DNA from: an uncultured Fusobacteriaceae bacterium
Lineage (GTDB): Bacteria; Fusobacteriota; Fusobacteriia; Fusobacteriales; Fusobacteriaceae
DNA length: 40,679 nucleotides
Reading direction: 5' to 3'
NCBI GenBank assembly: GCA_947072665.1
Contig: CAMTIW010000007.1
Span: 1 to 40,679, forward strand
Shown here piece by piece: positions 32,967-40,679 of the stretch (its first letter is position 1; each line of letters starts with the position of its first letter). The position numbers and the translations under genes were made by a program. Below the pieces are notes generated by a model, which saw only the letters and a list, made by a program, of their open reading frames with translations, was not told where the DNA came from and made no database searches.

Positions 32967-33611
32967 ATGTATGAATCTAAATTTTTAAAAAAAAAATTGG
33001 ATATGAGTGAAAAGATACTGGGAAAAGATAAATATCTTAATTTTTCAGTAATTATTTTAATGGCAAAAATAAAAAATATAGAATATTTAATTTTTCAAAA
33101 AAGAGCTGAAAATATTAGTCAAGGTGGAGAGATATGTTTTCCTGGTGGAAAAGTAGAAAATTATGATAAGAATTCCATGGAAACCGCTCTGAGAGAATGT
33201 GAAGAAGAAATTGGTATTAGTAGAGATACTATAGAGGTATTAGGAAAGTTAGGAACTCACCTAGCTCCAAGTGGAATTATAATAGATATTTATGCAGGGA
33301 AAATAGAATTAGAAGGTTTAAAAGAGTTAAAAATAAATTATGATGAAGTGGAAAAATGTTTTTTTATACCAGTGGAATTTTTTTTAAAAGAAGAACCAAG
33401 AATTGAAAAACTACAATCAGAAACTTTACCATTTTATGAAGAAAATGGTAAAAAATATGTTTTTCCATTTAAAGAATTAAAACTTCCTAAAAAATATCAT
33501 ACTCCTTGGAAAAGTAAACCTAGGGAGGTATACTTTTATACATATGAGGATAATGTTATTTGGGGAATAACTGGAGAAATAATTTATGAATTTATGAAAT
33601 ATTTAAAATAA
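32967..33611 (+). CDS. NUDIX hydrolase, CoA pyrophosphatase-like (NudL type)
   Basis: 214-residue phosphohydrolase. The NUDIX box is GGKVENYDKNSMETALRECEEEIGI (about 73-97), preceded by RAENISQGGEICFPGGK. That preceding block, with the spacing before the box, is the UPF0035 pattern of peroxisomal and bacterial CoA diphosphatases. It probably splits CoA or its derivatives to 3',5'-ADP and phosphopantetheine. The C-terminal third is unremarkable. The SD is a weak AGGTG 5 bases before the ATG. The rfaE2-tsaE-tsaB-trxA genes follow at short distance, probably as one operon. Confidence 0.85.
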   Translation: MYESKFLKKKLDMSEKILGKDKYLNFSVIILMAKIKNIEYLIFQKRAENISQGGEICFPGGKVENYDKNSMETALRECEEEIGISRDTIEVLGKLGTHLAPSGIIIDIYAGKIELEGLKELKINYDEVEKCFFIPVEFFLKEEPRIEKLQSETLPFYEENGKKYVFPFKELKLPKKYHTPWKSKPREVYFYTYEDNVIWGITGEIIYEFMKYLK

Positions 33612-33636
33612 ATTAAAATATAATAAAGGGAGAGAG

Positions 33637-34101
33637 ATGATACTATCAAGAAAAGTAGCTAAAGAAGTTATAGAAGAACTAAAAAAATCAGGGCAAAAAG
33701 TTGTATTTACAAATGGTTGTTTTGATATTCTTCATGTGGGTCATTTGAGGTATATGAATGAAGCCAAAAATCAGGGTGATATATTAGTTGTTGCAGTGAA
33801 TTCTGATGCTTCTGTGAAAAGATTAAAAGGAGAGAGTAGACCAATTAATAATGAAAGAGATAGAGCTGAAATGTTATCTGGATTAAAAGCAGTGGATTTT
33901 ACAGTTGTCTTTGAAGAGGATACTCCTATGGAGATTATAGAGGAATTAAAACCAAGTATTCATGTTAAGGGTGGAGATTATAAAAAAGAAGATCTTCCTG
34001 AAACTGCAATTGTTGAAAAAAATGGTGGAGAAGTTAGAATTTTAAGTTTTGTTGAGGGGAAGTCTACAACTAATATAGTTAATAAGATTAACTCAAAATA
34101 G
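33637..34101 (+). CDS. rfaE2: D-glycero-beta-D-manno-heptose 1-phosphate adenylyltransferase
   Basis: Makes ADP-heptose from heptose-1-phosphate and ATP for the LPS inner core. 154 residues corresponding to the C-terminal domain of HldE alone: nucleotidyltransferase motif FTNGCFDILHVGHLRYMNEAK with HxGH, then VNSDASVKRLKGESRP, and the closing FVEGKSTTNIVNKI. The kinase half (RfaE1) is not in the window. This stand-alone form is common outside the Proteobacteria. It is strong evidence for a heptose-containing LPS and hence for a Gram-negative cell. It starts 25 bases after the NUDIX gene, with GGGAGAGAG as ribosome site. Confidence 0.93.
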   Translation: MILSRKVAKEVIEELKKSGQKVVFTNGCFDILHVGHLRYMNEAKNQGDILVVAVNSDASVKRLKGESRPINNERDRAEMLSGLKAVDFTVVFEEDTPMEIIEELKPSIHVKGGDYKKEDLPETAIVEKNGGEVRILSFVEGKSTTNIVNKINSK

Positions 34102-34109
34102 GAGAATTA

Positions 34110-34571
34110 ATGAAAAAAATACTTACTTTTAATGAAATAAATATTGTTGCTAAAAAATTAGCAAATTTAGTAAAAGAAAATACAGTAATAGCTCTAATAG
34201 GAGATTTAGGGACAGGAAAAACAACTTTTGTTAAAACTTTTGCCAAAGAGTTAGGAGTGTTAGAAACTTTAAAAAGTCCTACATTTAATTATTATTTGGA
34301 ATATAAATCAGGGCGATTACCATTATATCATTTTGATGTATATAGATTAACAGATGCAGAAGAGGTATATGAAATAGGTTATGAAGATTGTTTAAATTGT
34401 GGTGGGATAACTCTCATTGAATGGGCTGATATAATAGAATCAGAACTTCCTAAGGAGTATATAGAAATAAAGTTTAATTATTATGCAGAAGAAGAAAGAG
34501 AAATAGAAATAAATGTATACGGAAATAAAGAATTAGAAAAGGAGGTGGGAAATGTTAATTTTGGCAATTGA
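34110..34571 (+). CDS. tsaE: tRNA threonylcarbamoyladenosine biosynthesis ATPase TsaE
   Basis: ATPase of the TsaBDE complex that makes t6A37 in ANN-decoding tRNAs. 153 residues with Walker A GDLGTGKTTF at about 31-40, switch-like SPTFNYYLEYKSGRLPLYHFDVYRL and the family block LIEWADIIESELP. It overlaps the start of tsaB by 20 bases, so the two partners are translationally coupled. TsaD and TsaC are not in the window. Confidence 0.95.
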   Translation: MKKILTFNEINIVAKKLANLVKENTVIALIGDLGTGKTTFVKTFAKELGVLETLKSPTFNYYLEYKSGRLPLYHFDVYRLTDAEEVYEIGYEDCLNCGGITLIEWADIIESELPKEYIEIKFNYYAEEEREIEINVYGNKELEKEVGNVNFGN

Positions 34572-35253
34572 TACTTCCACTAAGGTGGGAACAGTAGCAC
34601 TTTATTCAGAAGAAAAAGGAACTGTTGGAGAAATAACTATTAATAGTAATTCTAATCATTCAGAGACTATTATGGGTGCAATAGATTCTCTTTTTAAATT
34701 AACTAATATGAATATTAAAGAGGTAGATACGGTTGCGGTAAGTATAGGACCGGGTTCTTTTACAGGGATTAGAATAGGGGTTGGTCTTGCAAAAGGACTT
34801 GCTTTCTCGTTAAAAAAATCAATTGTAGGTATTAATGAATTAGAAGTTATTGCCATGCTCGCTAATAGTGAAGGTGAAAATATAAAAATTATGCCCATGA
34901 TAGATGCTAGAAAATCAAGAGTTTATTATAGTTTATACATAAAAAATAAAATGGGTAAATTAAATTCAGAGTTAGGATACTTAGATGGAGAAATATCAGA
35001 TTTTTTACCTAAATATAAAAATGATAAAATTATTTTTGTAGGTGATGGTGCTATTGCTTATAAAAATGAAATACAGGAAATTATGGGAGAAAATGCTGTA
35101 TTTTTATCTAAAGCTTTATCTCTTCCTAGAGCATTAATTTTAGCGGAACTTTCATTGGAAAAGGAAAAAGATAATTTAATTACACTGGAACCTTTTTATA
35201 TAAGCAAAACACAAGCTGAAAGAGAAAAAATTGAAAAAAATAAAAAGGTTTAA
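34552..35253 (+). CDS. tsaB: tRNA threonylcarbamoyladenosine biosynthesis protein TsaB
   Basis: Scaffold and dimerisation partner of TsaD in t6A synthesis. 233 residues of ASKHA fold: LILAIDTSTKVGTVALY at the N-terminus, SETIMGAIDSLF, and VDTVAVSIGPGSFTGIRIGVGLAKGLAF, which is diagnostic for TsaB. The ATG lies inside the end of tsaE with GGAGGTGGG upstream. It ends in a basic tail (REKIEKNKKV). trxA begins 17 bases later. Length is typical for the short TsaB form. Confidence 0.95.
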   Translation: MLILAIDTSTKVGTVALYSEEKGTVGEITINSNSNHSETIMGAIDSLFKLTNMNIKEVDTVAVSIGPGSFTGIRIGVGLAKGLAFSLKKSIVGINELEVIAMLANSEGENIKIMPMIDARKSRVYYSLYIKNKMGKLNSELGYLDGEISDFLPKYKNDKIIFVGDGAIAYKNEIQEIMGENAVFLSKALSLPRALILAELSLEKEKDNLITLEPFYISKTQAEREKIEKNKKV

Positions 35254-35270
35254 TTTTAAAGGAGGACAAA

Positions 35271-35585
35271 ATGAATAAAATAATAAATCTCAATGCAGCT
35301 TCTTTTGAAGAGAAAATACTAAAAGGAACAGGAGTTGTATTAGTAGATTTTTGGGCTGAATGGTGTGGTCCCTGTAAAATGTTAGGGCCAATTTTAGAAG
35401 AGATTTCACAAGAAACTGACATAAAAATTTGTAAAATAGATGTAGATAGTAATCCAGAAATAACTTCAACTTTTAAAATTAGAAGTATTCCTACAATGAT
35501 AATATTTAAAGATGGAGTTCAAGTAGATCATTTCATAGGATTTAAAGCAAAAGATGAGATATTAAATAAATTAGCAACATATTAA
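35271..35585 (+). CDS. trxA: Thioredoxin
   Basis: Cytosolic disulfide reductase of 104 residues. Active site WCGPC at 31-35 within VDFWAEWCGPCKMLGPIL, conserved cis-Pro in RSIPTMIIFKDG, and typical length with no signal peptide. It lies 17 bases after tsaB with AAAGGAGG before the ATG and 48 bases before the LptD-like gene. It could help reduce envelope-disulfide systems indirectly, but nothing ties it specifically to the neighbouring OMP. Confidence 0.95.
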   Translation: MNKIINLNAASFEEKILKGTGVVLVDFWAEWCGPCKMLGPILEEISQETDIKICKIDVDSNPEITSTFKIRSIPTMIIFKDGVQVDHFIGFKAKDEILNKLATY

Positions 35586-35633
35586 AACTTATAATCTGCA
35601 TATTTATAAAGTTTATCGTGGAGGGAGAAATTT

Positions 35634-38600
35634 GTGAATAAAAAAAATAGAAAACAACATTTCAAATATAAAATATTCAAGAGAAAGGTTTATTTTATAG
35701 GAGCTCTATTAATTATATCTTCTATTTTATCTGGAGAAAATATAGTGGATATTGATCTTAATGACGAAAGCTTAGTTTCTACTGAGGGAGTAATTGTAAA
35801 CTATGGAAATATGAAGATGAATATTTTAGATTTGAAAAGAGATACCAAAAAAAATCTAGCTTACCTGAATAAGAAATTTTCAACTAAAATATATGATCCC
35901 AGAGGAAGTGGTTATATAGAATCTAGCCATGGTAAGGTAGCTTTAGATGGTAAATATGGAGAATTTTTTAATGCCTATGGATATTTAGAAGTTGGGAAAT
36001 CAACAGGGGCAGAATATCCAAATGATAAAATATATTATGGTGGAGATCTAATTGATTATAGTAATGGAGTAGCAACTATAAAAAATGGTTGGATAACAAC
36101 TGATCCTAAAATAAGTAAAACTAAAAATCCAAATGATGCAGGTTATCATCTATTAACGGAGAATACTGTAATAGAACCTGGCAAACAAATTACATTGAAA
36201 GGGATAGATTTTTATAAAGGAAAAACAAGTTATTTACCTTTTAGATTTCCTTGGTATAGAGCTAATATTCGTCAAGGTTCTACAGTTCCTCTTTTTCCTG
36301 TTTGGGGAAGTGATGATGAATTAGGAAGTTACACTACTTGGGGTATGCTTTATGGAAATAAAGAGGATAAATTTAAGGGTGGTTTTGCTCCAAAATTTGG
36401 AGACCAAGCTGGATTTTATATAGGTAGATGGGAAAACTGGTATGAGACAGAAAAATATGGAACTACAAAGTTGAATATAGATGACCTTTTAGTTTATAAA
36501 AAAAGCAATGGTGATAATAAAGATAAGAAATATAGTGTGAATTTACTCCATAATTATTCTGGAGAATATGGAACATTAGGCTTAGATATTCTAAGCGCTA
36601 CTAATAACATGATACCTGGTTTAGATGATGCAATAAAAGATTATAGTAGTAATGATTGGCAAGGGTTAAAAGGTGAAGAAGTAAAACCTAATAATCATAT
36701 AAATTTTTATTCATTAGATACAGAATTAAAAGGGTTAGGGAAAGAAAAAGATATAACTTTTAGTGGAAAGGTTAAACAAGTTAGTAATAAAAAAAGTTAT
36801 AACTTAATGGTTTATGATATGATAGATGATGATGGAGTAGGAGATTATGACCTATTCACTGATTTGAAACTAACTAAAGAAAATAAAGACTATAAAATGA
36901 GTAGTTATTATAAACAATTAGATGATGTAAATCCGGGAAATAGTATAGATGATTTACAATCTAAGGGTGAAAGTTTTGGGTTTGGTATTTTAGATAAAAA
37001 GAACAAAATAAATTTAAGTTATGATAAGCAAACAGGAGATAAATGGAGACCAGTAACTTTTATAGAAAGTGATTCAGATTTAAAACCTGCAATGTTTACT
37101 AAGCCTATAAAAAATTCTTTGGTAGGTAGAAAAGCAGATTATACTCTCTTAACTGTTCCGGAATATGATATATATGACAGTGAAAAATTAAATTTTTCAA
37201 TAGGAGACTATGAATTATATGGAAATACAAGGTTTAAAACAGGGTATAATTATCTTAAAACAGAGAAAGAACTTTCTTTATTAGATGATCCTTTTAGAAA
37301 AAGATCCATTAATTATAATAGTAGAGATATAGAATTAAACAGATATAATAATACAGTCTATGAAAAAATCCAAGAGGAAAGAGGTTGGGTAGAACTATCT
37401 AATAACAATAATTTCTTAACAATTGGTGGTGGAAATTCTAAAGAGGAAATTTGGGATAGAGATGGTTATTATAGTTATTCAAAATTTTTAGAGGGAGAAG
37501 CCTATACTAAATATATAAACGAATCTTCTTTTGCTGATATTAAATTGGAAAATCAAAGATTTGAAACTGAAAAATTTGGTATATTTAAGCCTTATATTGG
37601 AGTTCGTTATGATGACTATAAAAAGGGTAGCATAACTGGAATAAAATCTTCTGAGTTGGCGGATTCTTCTATTAGAACACAAGCAGGATTAGAACATGAT
37701 ATTAACTTATATAATGGAAAATCTGGAGATATAGACAATAAATTTAATTATAGTTTCCAAAAATATGATAAAAAAAATATAAGATTAACAACAAAAGAGG
37801 ACTTTCATAAATTTAGTGAAGAAATTAAATTTAATTTAGGGGATACCAAAGGTAAATATATAGGAAAGGCAGAACTGGTAAATAGAGCTAATGATAATGA
37901 GAGAAAATATGAATCTTTTGATAATAAATTTATTTTTGATATTTCTGAGAAACAGACTTTAGGTTTTAATTACGGGACGAACAAAAGATTTACTAATAAA
38001 AATACAGAAAAATCTAATAAAAACGATTTAACTTTAGAAAATTTTGGAGCTAGCTATAGATTAGACAAACATACATTATCCTATAGAGGAGAAAAAATAG
38101 ATTCTAATATTTGGAAAATAAAAGATATTGGACTCTTAAAAACTGATGATTCAAAAGAAATTATAAAAATGAATTTTTATAACTATTCATATAATTTAAA
38201 AAATGGTGATAGAATTGGTTTAAATTATATGGAAGGAACAGATAAAAGAGATAATTTAACTTTAAATAAAAAAGAGATAGATATAAAAAAATCATCTTAT
38301 GGAGCTTCATATTTTGACTTTGGAACACGTTATGAAAATAATTATAGCGTAAATTATGGAAAAAATAGATATGGTGGGGAAACTGGGAAATATTCTTCAG
38401 ATACCTATTCATTTAGTTATTCATTCTTAGATAAAAGTATGGATGAAGAGTTTTTAAAAGAGTATGCTATGAGAGAGTTTGATAAGAATTATGATGAGTT
38501 AACTGTGGAGGATTTAGATAGAGTTTCTTCTATTATGAAAGGAAGAGCTCAAAAAATAGAAGAAAAAAGTACTAAGTTTGATCTTACAAGTGTATGGAAA

Positions 38601-39155
38601 AGACCGATAGCTTTTACAGGAGATTATACAAGAAAGTTTTCAATAGATTCTACAATTGAAAAAAATGAAGTAAGAGATTCTATTGAAGATTTCAAAGTGA
38701 ATTTAGGTTATTCTCAAAGAAGAATAGGAATAGGATATACATATTCAGAAGAGGTTGAAAATCCATCTAACTGGGAAAATAGTAAAACTAGAGAACATTT
38801 GTTATCATTAAATGCAAAAGTTGGAAGACCAAGCGAAGGATATAGAGTAACTACCTATGCTAAAATTAAAGATCATTTGTATTCCAAAGATGAAAGTAAA
38901 TCAGGGAAAACTATAGGGATTGAATTAGGGAAAGAAATGGGATACTACGAATGGTCTGTGGCATATTTGAGAGAGTATGATTATAGGACAAGAGACTATG
39001 AATGGAAAGTAGCTTTACAATTTACATTATTAACATTCCCAGATAAACCATTATTAGGATTAGGTGCAAAAAGAAATATAGGACCAAATAGTAAAACAAA
39101 ACCGATAGGTTCATTTATGGATGGAATAAAAGCTAAAGATGTAGACATGGATTAA
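35634..39155 (+). CDS. Very large LptD-like outer-membrane protein
   Basis: 1173-residue predicted outer-membrane protein and candidate LPS-transport barrel. Signal peptide with a long basic n-region (1-18) and hydrophobic core 19-33. Residues about 90-240 read like the OstA/LptD periplasmic and plug-junction region: YGEFFNAYGYLEV, KIYYGGDLIDYSNGVATIKNGWITTDP, ENTVIEPGKQITLKG, then YLPFRFPWYRANIRQG and VPLFPVWGSDDELGSY, the order seen in LptD (YxPxFxxP, xGxLxPxFG). The remainder is a long beta-rich barrel with many Y/N/K/D turns and no cysteines worth noting. GTG start at 35634 after GAGGGAG. It is larger than E. coli LptD (784 residues). rfaE2 upstream supports an LPS link. Homology is inferred by eye. 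Confidence 0.6.
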   Translation: MNKKNRKQHFKYKIFKRKVYFIGALLIISSILSGENIVDIDLNDESLVSTEGVIVNYGNMKMNILDLKRDTKKNLAYLNKKFSTKIYDPRGSGYIESSHGKVALDGKYGEFFNAYGYLEVGKSTGAEYPNDKIYYGGDLIDYSNGVATIKNGWITTDPKISKTKNPNDAGYHLLTENTVIEPGKQITLKGIDFYKGKTSYLPFRFPWYRANIRQGSTVPLFPVWGSDDELGSYTTWGMLYGNKEDKFKGGFAPKFGDQAGFYIGRWENWYETEKYGTTKLNIDDLLVYKKSNGDNKDKKYSVNLLHNYSGEYGTLGLDILSATNNMIPGLDDAIKDYSSNDWQGLKGEEVKPNNHINFYSLDTELKGLGKEKDITFSGKVKQVSNKKSYNLMVYDMIDDDGVGDYDLFTDLKLTKENKDYKMSSYYKQLDDVNPGNSIDDLQSKGESFGFGILDKKNKINLSYDKQTGDKWRPVTFIESDSDLKPAMFTKPIKNSLVGRKADYTLLTVPEYDIYDSEKLNFSIGDYELYGNTRFKTGYNYLKTEKELSLLDDPFRKRSINYNSRDIELNRYNNTVYEKIQEERGWVELSNNNNFLTIGGGNSKEEIWDRDGYYSYSKFLEGEAYTKYINESSFADIKLENQRFETEKFGIFKPYIGVRYDDYKKGSITGIKSSELADSSIRTQAGLEHDINLYNGKSGDIDNKFNYSFQKYDKKNIRLTTKEDFHKFSEEIKFNLGDTKGKYIGKAELVNRANDNERKYESFDNKFIFDISEKQTLGFNYGTNKRFTNKNTEKSNKNDLTLENFGASYRLDKHTLSYRGEKIDSNIWKIKDIGLLKTDDSKEIIKMNFYNYSYNLKNGDRIGLNYMEGTDKRDNLTLNKKEIDIKKSSYGASYFDFGTRYENNYSVNYGKNRYGGETGKYSSDTYSFSYSFLDKSMDEEFLKEYAMREFDKNYDELTVEDLDRVSSIMKGRAQKIEEKSTKFDLTSVWKRPIAFTGDYTRKFSIDSTIEKNEVRDSIEDFKVNLGYSQRRIGIGYTYSEEVENPSNWENSKTREHLLSLNAKVGRPSEGYRVTTYAKIKDHLYSKDESKSGKTIGIELGKEMGYYEWSVAYLREYDYRTRDYEWKVALQFTLLTFPDKPLLGLGAKRNIGPNSKTKPIGSFMDGIKAKDVDMD

Positions 39156-39240
39156 AAATATAGACAAATCCTAAAGAAAGTAGTAGAATAATAATCAAAT
39201 AAAAATAAAAATTGATAAATAAGAAATAGGGAGGAAAATT

Positions 39241-40679
39241 ATGAAAATTTTATTGCCAAGTGGAGATTCACTCATTTTTGAAAATCCAGTAAACATGTTT
39301 GAAATAGCTAAAAAAATCAGTAATTCTTTAGCAAAAAAATCAGTGGCTGTTAGAATAGATGGAGAATTATTTGATATGAGTCATATATTAGATAAAGATG
39401 CCAGTATAGAATTTATAATGATAGATTCAGAAGAGGGAGAAGAGGTTTTAAGACACTCTACAGCACATCTTATGGCAGATGCTGTAGTAAGGTTGTTCCC
39501 AGGGACAAAAGTTGCTATAGGACCATCTATTGAGAATGGATTCTACTATGATTTTGACCCAACAGTTCAGTTTAGTGATGGAGACTTAGAAAAGATAGAA
39601 GCTGAAATGAAAAAAATAGTTAAAGAAAATACAAAAATAGAAAGAATTCTAATGACAAGAGAAGATGCAATTGAGCATTTTAAAAAATTAGATGAAAACT
39701 ACAAAGTTGAAATAATTGAAAGTATTGCCAAGGGAGAGATATTATCTTTCTATAAGCAAGGTGAATTCATGGACCTTTGTCGTGGACCACACGTACCTTC
39801 TACTAGTTATTTAAAAACATTTAAATTAAAAAATGTTGCAGGTGCTTATTGGAGAGGAGACTCTAAAAATAAGATGCTTCAAAGAATATATGGGCTTGCA
39901 TTTTCAGATGATACTAGATTGAAAGCACATCTTAAATTTTTAGAAGAAGCTGAAAGAAGAGATCATAGAAAAATAGGGAAAGAATTAGATTTATTTTTTA
40001 TGAGTGACTATGGGCCAGGATTCCCTTTCTTTTTACCAAAAGGAATGATAATGAGAAATGTATTGACTGACCTTTGGAGAAAAGAACATGTAAAAGCTGG
40101 TTATGATCAAATACAAACTCCTATAATGTTAAATAAAGAACTTTGGGAAACTTCTGGACACTGGTTTAATTATAGAGAAAACATGTATACTTCAGAAATA
40201 GATGAAACAGAATTTGCAATAAAACCTATGAACTGTCCTGGAGGAATGCTTGTTTATAAACAACAATTACATTCATATAAGGAATTACCAATTAGGGCTG
40301 GAGAGTTAGGAATAGTTCATAGACATGAATTTTCAGGTGCATTACATGGTCTTATGAGAGTTAGAACTTTCACACAAGATGATGCACATATATTTATGAG
40401 AGAGGATCAAATAGAAGAGGAAATAATTGGAGTAATAAACTTAATTGATAAATTCTATAAAGGTTTATTTGGTTTTGAATATTCAATAGAACTTTCAACA
40501 AAACCAGAAAAAGCTATTGGAACTCAAGAAATTTGGGATAAATCAGAGGCTGCACTGGAAAGAGCATTAAATAAATTAGGTAGAGATTTTAAAATAAATC
40601 CAGGAGATGGAGCTTTTTATGGTCCAAAACTAGACTTTAAAATTAAAGATGCAATAGGAAGAGTTTGGCAATGTGGAAC
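39241..40679 (+). CDS. thrS: Threonyl-tRNA synthetase (3' end outside the window)
   Basis: Charges tRNA-Thr. About 479 residues are visible before the window ends; the family is about 640. Domains in order: TGS (1-60, [24 protein letters not shown]), the editing domain with [11 protein letters not shown] and [11 protein letters not shown], then the class II core. In the core, motif 1 is around [15 protein letters not shown], the zinc cysteine is in [13 protein letters not shown], and motif 2 is [20 protein letters not shown], continuing into [13 protein letters not shown]. Motif 3 and the anticodon domain lie beyond the edge. ATG 39241 follows GGGAGG. The 85-base gap before it shows no T-box leader. 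Confidence 0.97.
   Translation, partial: MKILLPSGDSLIFENPVNMFEIAKKISNSLAKKSVAVRIDGELFDMSHILDKDASIEFIMIDSEEGEEVLRHSTAHLMADAVVRLFPGTKVAIGPSIENGFYYDFDPTVQFSDGDLEKIEAEMKKIVKENTKIERILMTREDAIEHFKKLDENYKVEIIESIAKGEILSFYKQGEFMDLCRGPHVPSTSYLKTFKLKNVAGAYWRGDSKNKMLQRIYGLAFSDDTRLKAHLKFLEEAERRDHRKIGKELDLFFMSDYGPGFPFFLPKGMIMRNVLTDLWRKEHVKAGYDQIQTPIMLNKELWETSGHWFNYRENMYTSEIDETEFAIKPMNCPGGMLVYKQQLHSYKELPIRAGELGIVHRHEFSGALHGLMRVRTFTQDDAHIFMREDQIEEEIIGVINLIDKFYKGLFGFEYSIELSTKPEKAIGTQEIWDKSEAALERALNKLGRDFKINPGDGAFYGPKLDFKIKDAIGRVWQCG

Noticed and set aside
39156-39240. T-box leader before thrS
   Set aside because: Only 85 bases are available and I see no specifier stem, T-box bulge sequence or terminator there.
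1-40679. Mobile elements, prophage, CRISPR arrays, tRNA or rRNA genes
   Set aside because: No transposase, integrase, regularly spaced repeats or cloverleaf-compatible sequences were recognised in the gaps, all of which are short and AT-rich.

Overview
The window is chromosomal DNA of a low-GC Gram-negative bacterium, most likely a member of Fusobacteriota (Fusobacterium, Cetobacterium or a relative). Three things point there: very AT-rich codon and spacer composition; Firmicute-like housekeeping genes (Pdp-type nucleoside phosphorylase, TmcAL, type III pantothenate kinase, L31 with a zinc ribbon); and true outer-membrane functions, namely two FomA-like porins with near-identical signal peptides, a heptose-1-phosphate adenylyltransferase and an LptD-like giant beta-barrel. 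I see no rRNA, tRNA, CRISPR array, IS element or prophage. Species is not determinable from the window.

Layout. 82-4445: five-gene nucleoside salvage operon (pdp/deoA, deoC, deoB, deoD, cdd) ending in a clear terminator. 4570-5223: Ogg2-type DNA glycosylase, sharing a bidirectional terminator with a convergent AGCS amino-acid:Na+ symporter (5257-6708, minus). 7016-11682: miaB, rho, a LysM/M23 envelope peptidase and ispG. 11747-12993: a compact envelope-stress cassette of ECF sigma factor, one-span membrane protein (candidate anti-sigma) and Spy/CpxP-like periplasmic protein. 13256-18258: prfA, prmC (with a doubled N-terminal domain), queA, rsmD, xseB, ispA. 18348-19043: conserved hypothetical. 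19303-20155: rplM-rpsI behind a structured leader. 20504-23171: two outer-membrane proteins in very AT-rich surroundings, followed by a small secreted protein and an orphan gene. 24734-29152: coaX, tmcAL, a GPH-type transporter and a ComEC-like protein without a nuclease domain. 29224-30779: an aromatic-acid-exporter-like protein and a YigZ-family protein. 30817-32159: minus-strand RNase HI and plus-strand rpmE, divergent, with a perfect 309-bp tandem duplication between them. 32217-39155: upp, NUDIX, rfaE2, tsaE, tsaB, trxA and the LptD-like protein. 39241-end: thrS, cut by the window edge.

How the genes fit together. Most of the window is core metabolism and translation (nucleoside breakdown, tRNA modification, release-factor maturation, ribosomal proteins, isoprenoids). 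Overlaid on it is envelope biology: porins, LPS core and LPS export, a peptidoglycan hydrolase and an ECF stress module. The most unusual points are the fresh tandem duplication that gives both rnhA and rpmE a second promoter, the tandem PrmC N-domains, the ECF cassette with an ECF-like autoregulatory promoter overlapping a sigma70-type one, and a terminator-like hairpin whose descending arm contains the -35 box of the rplM promoter.
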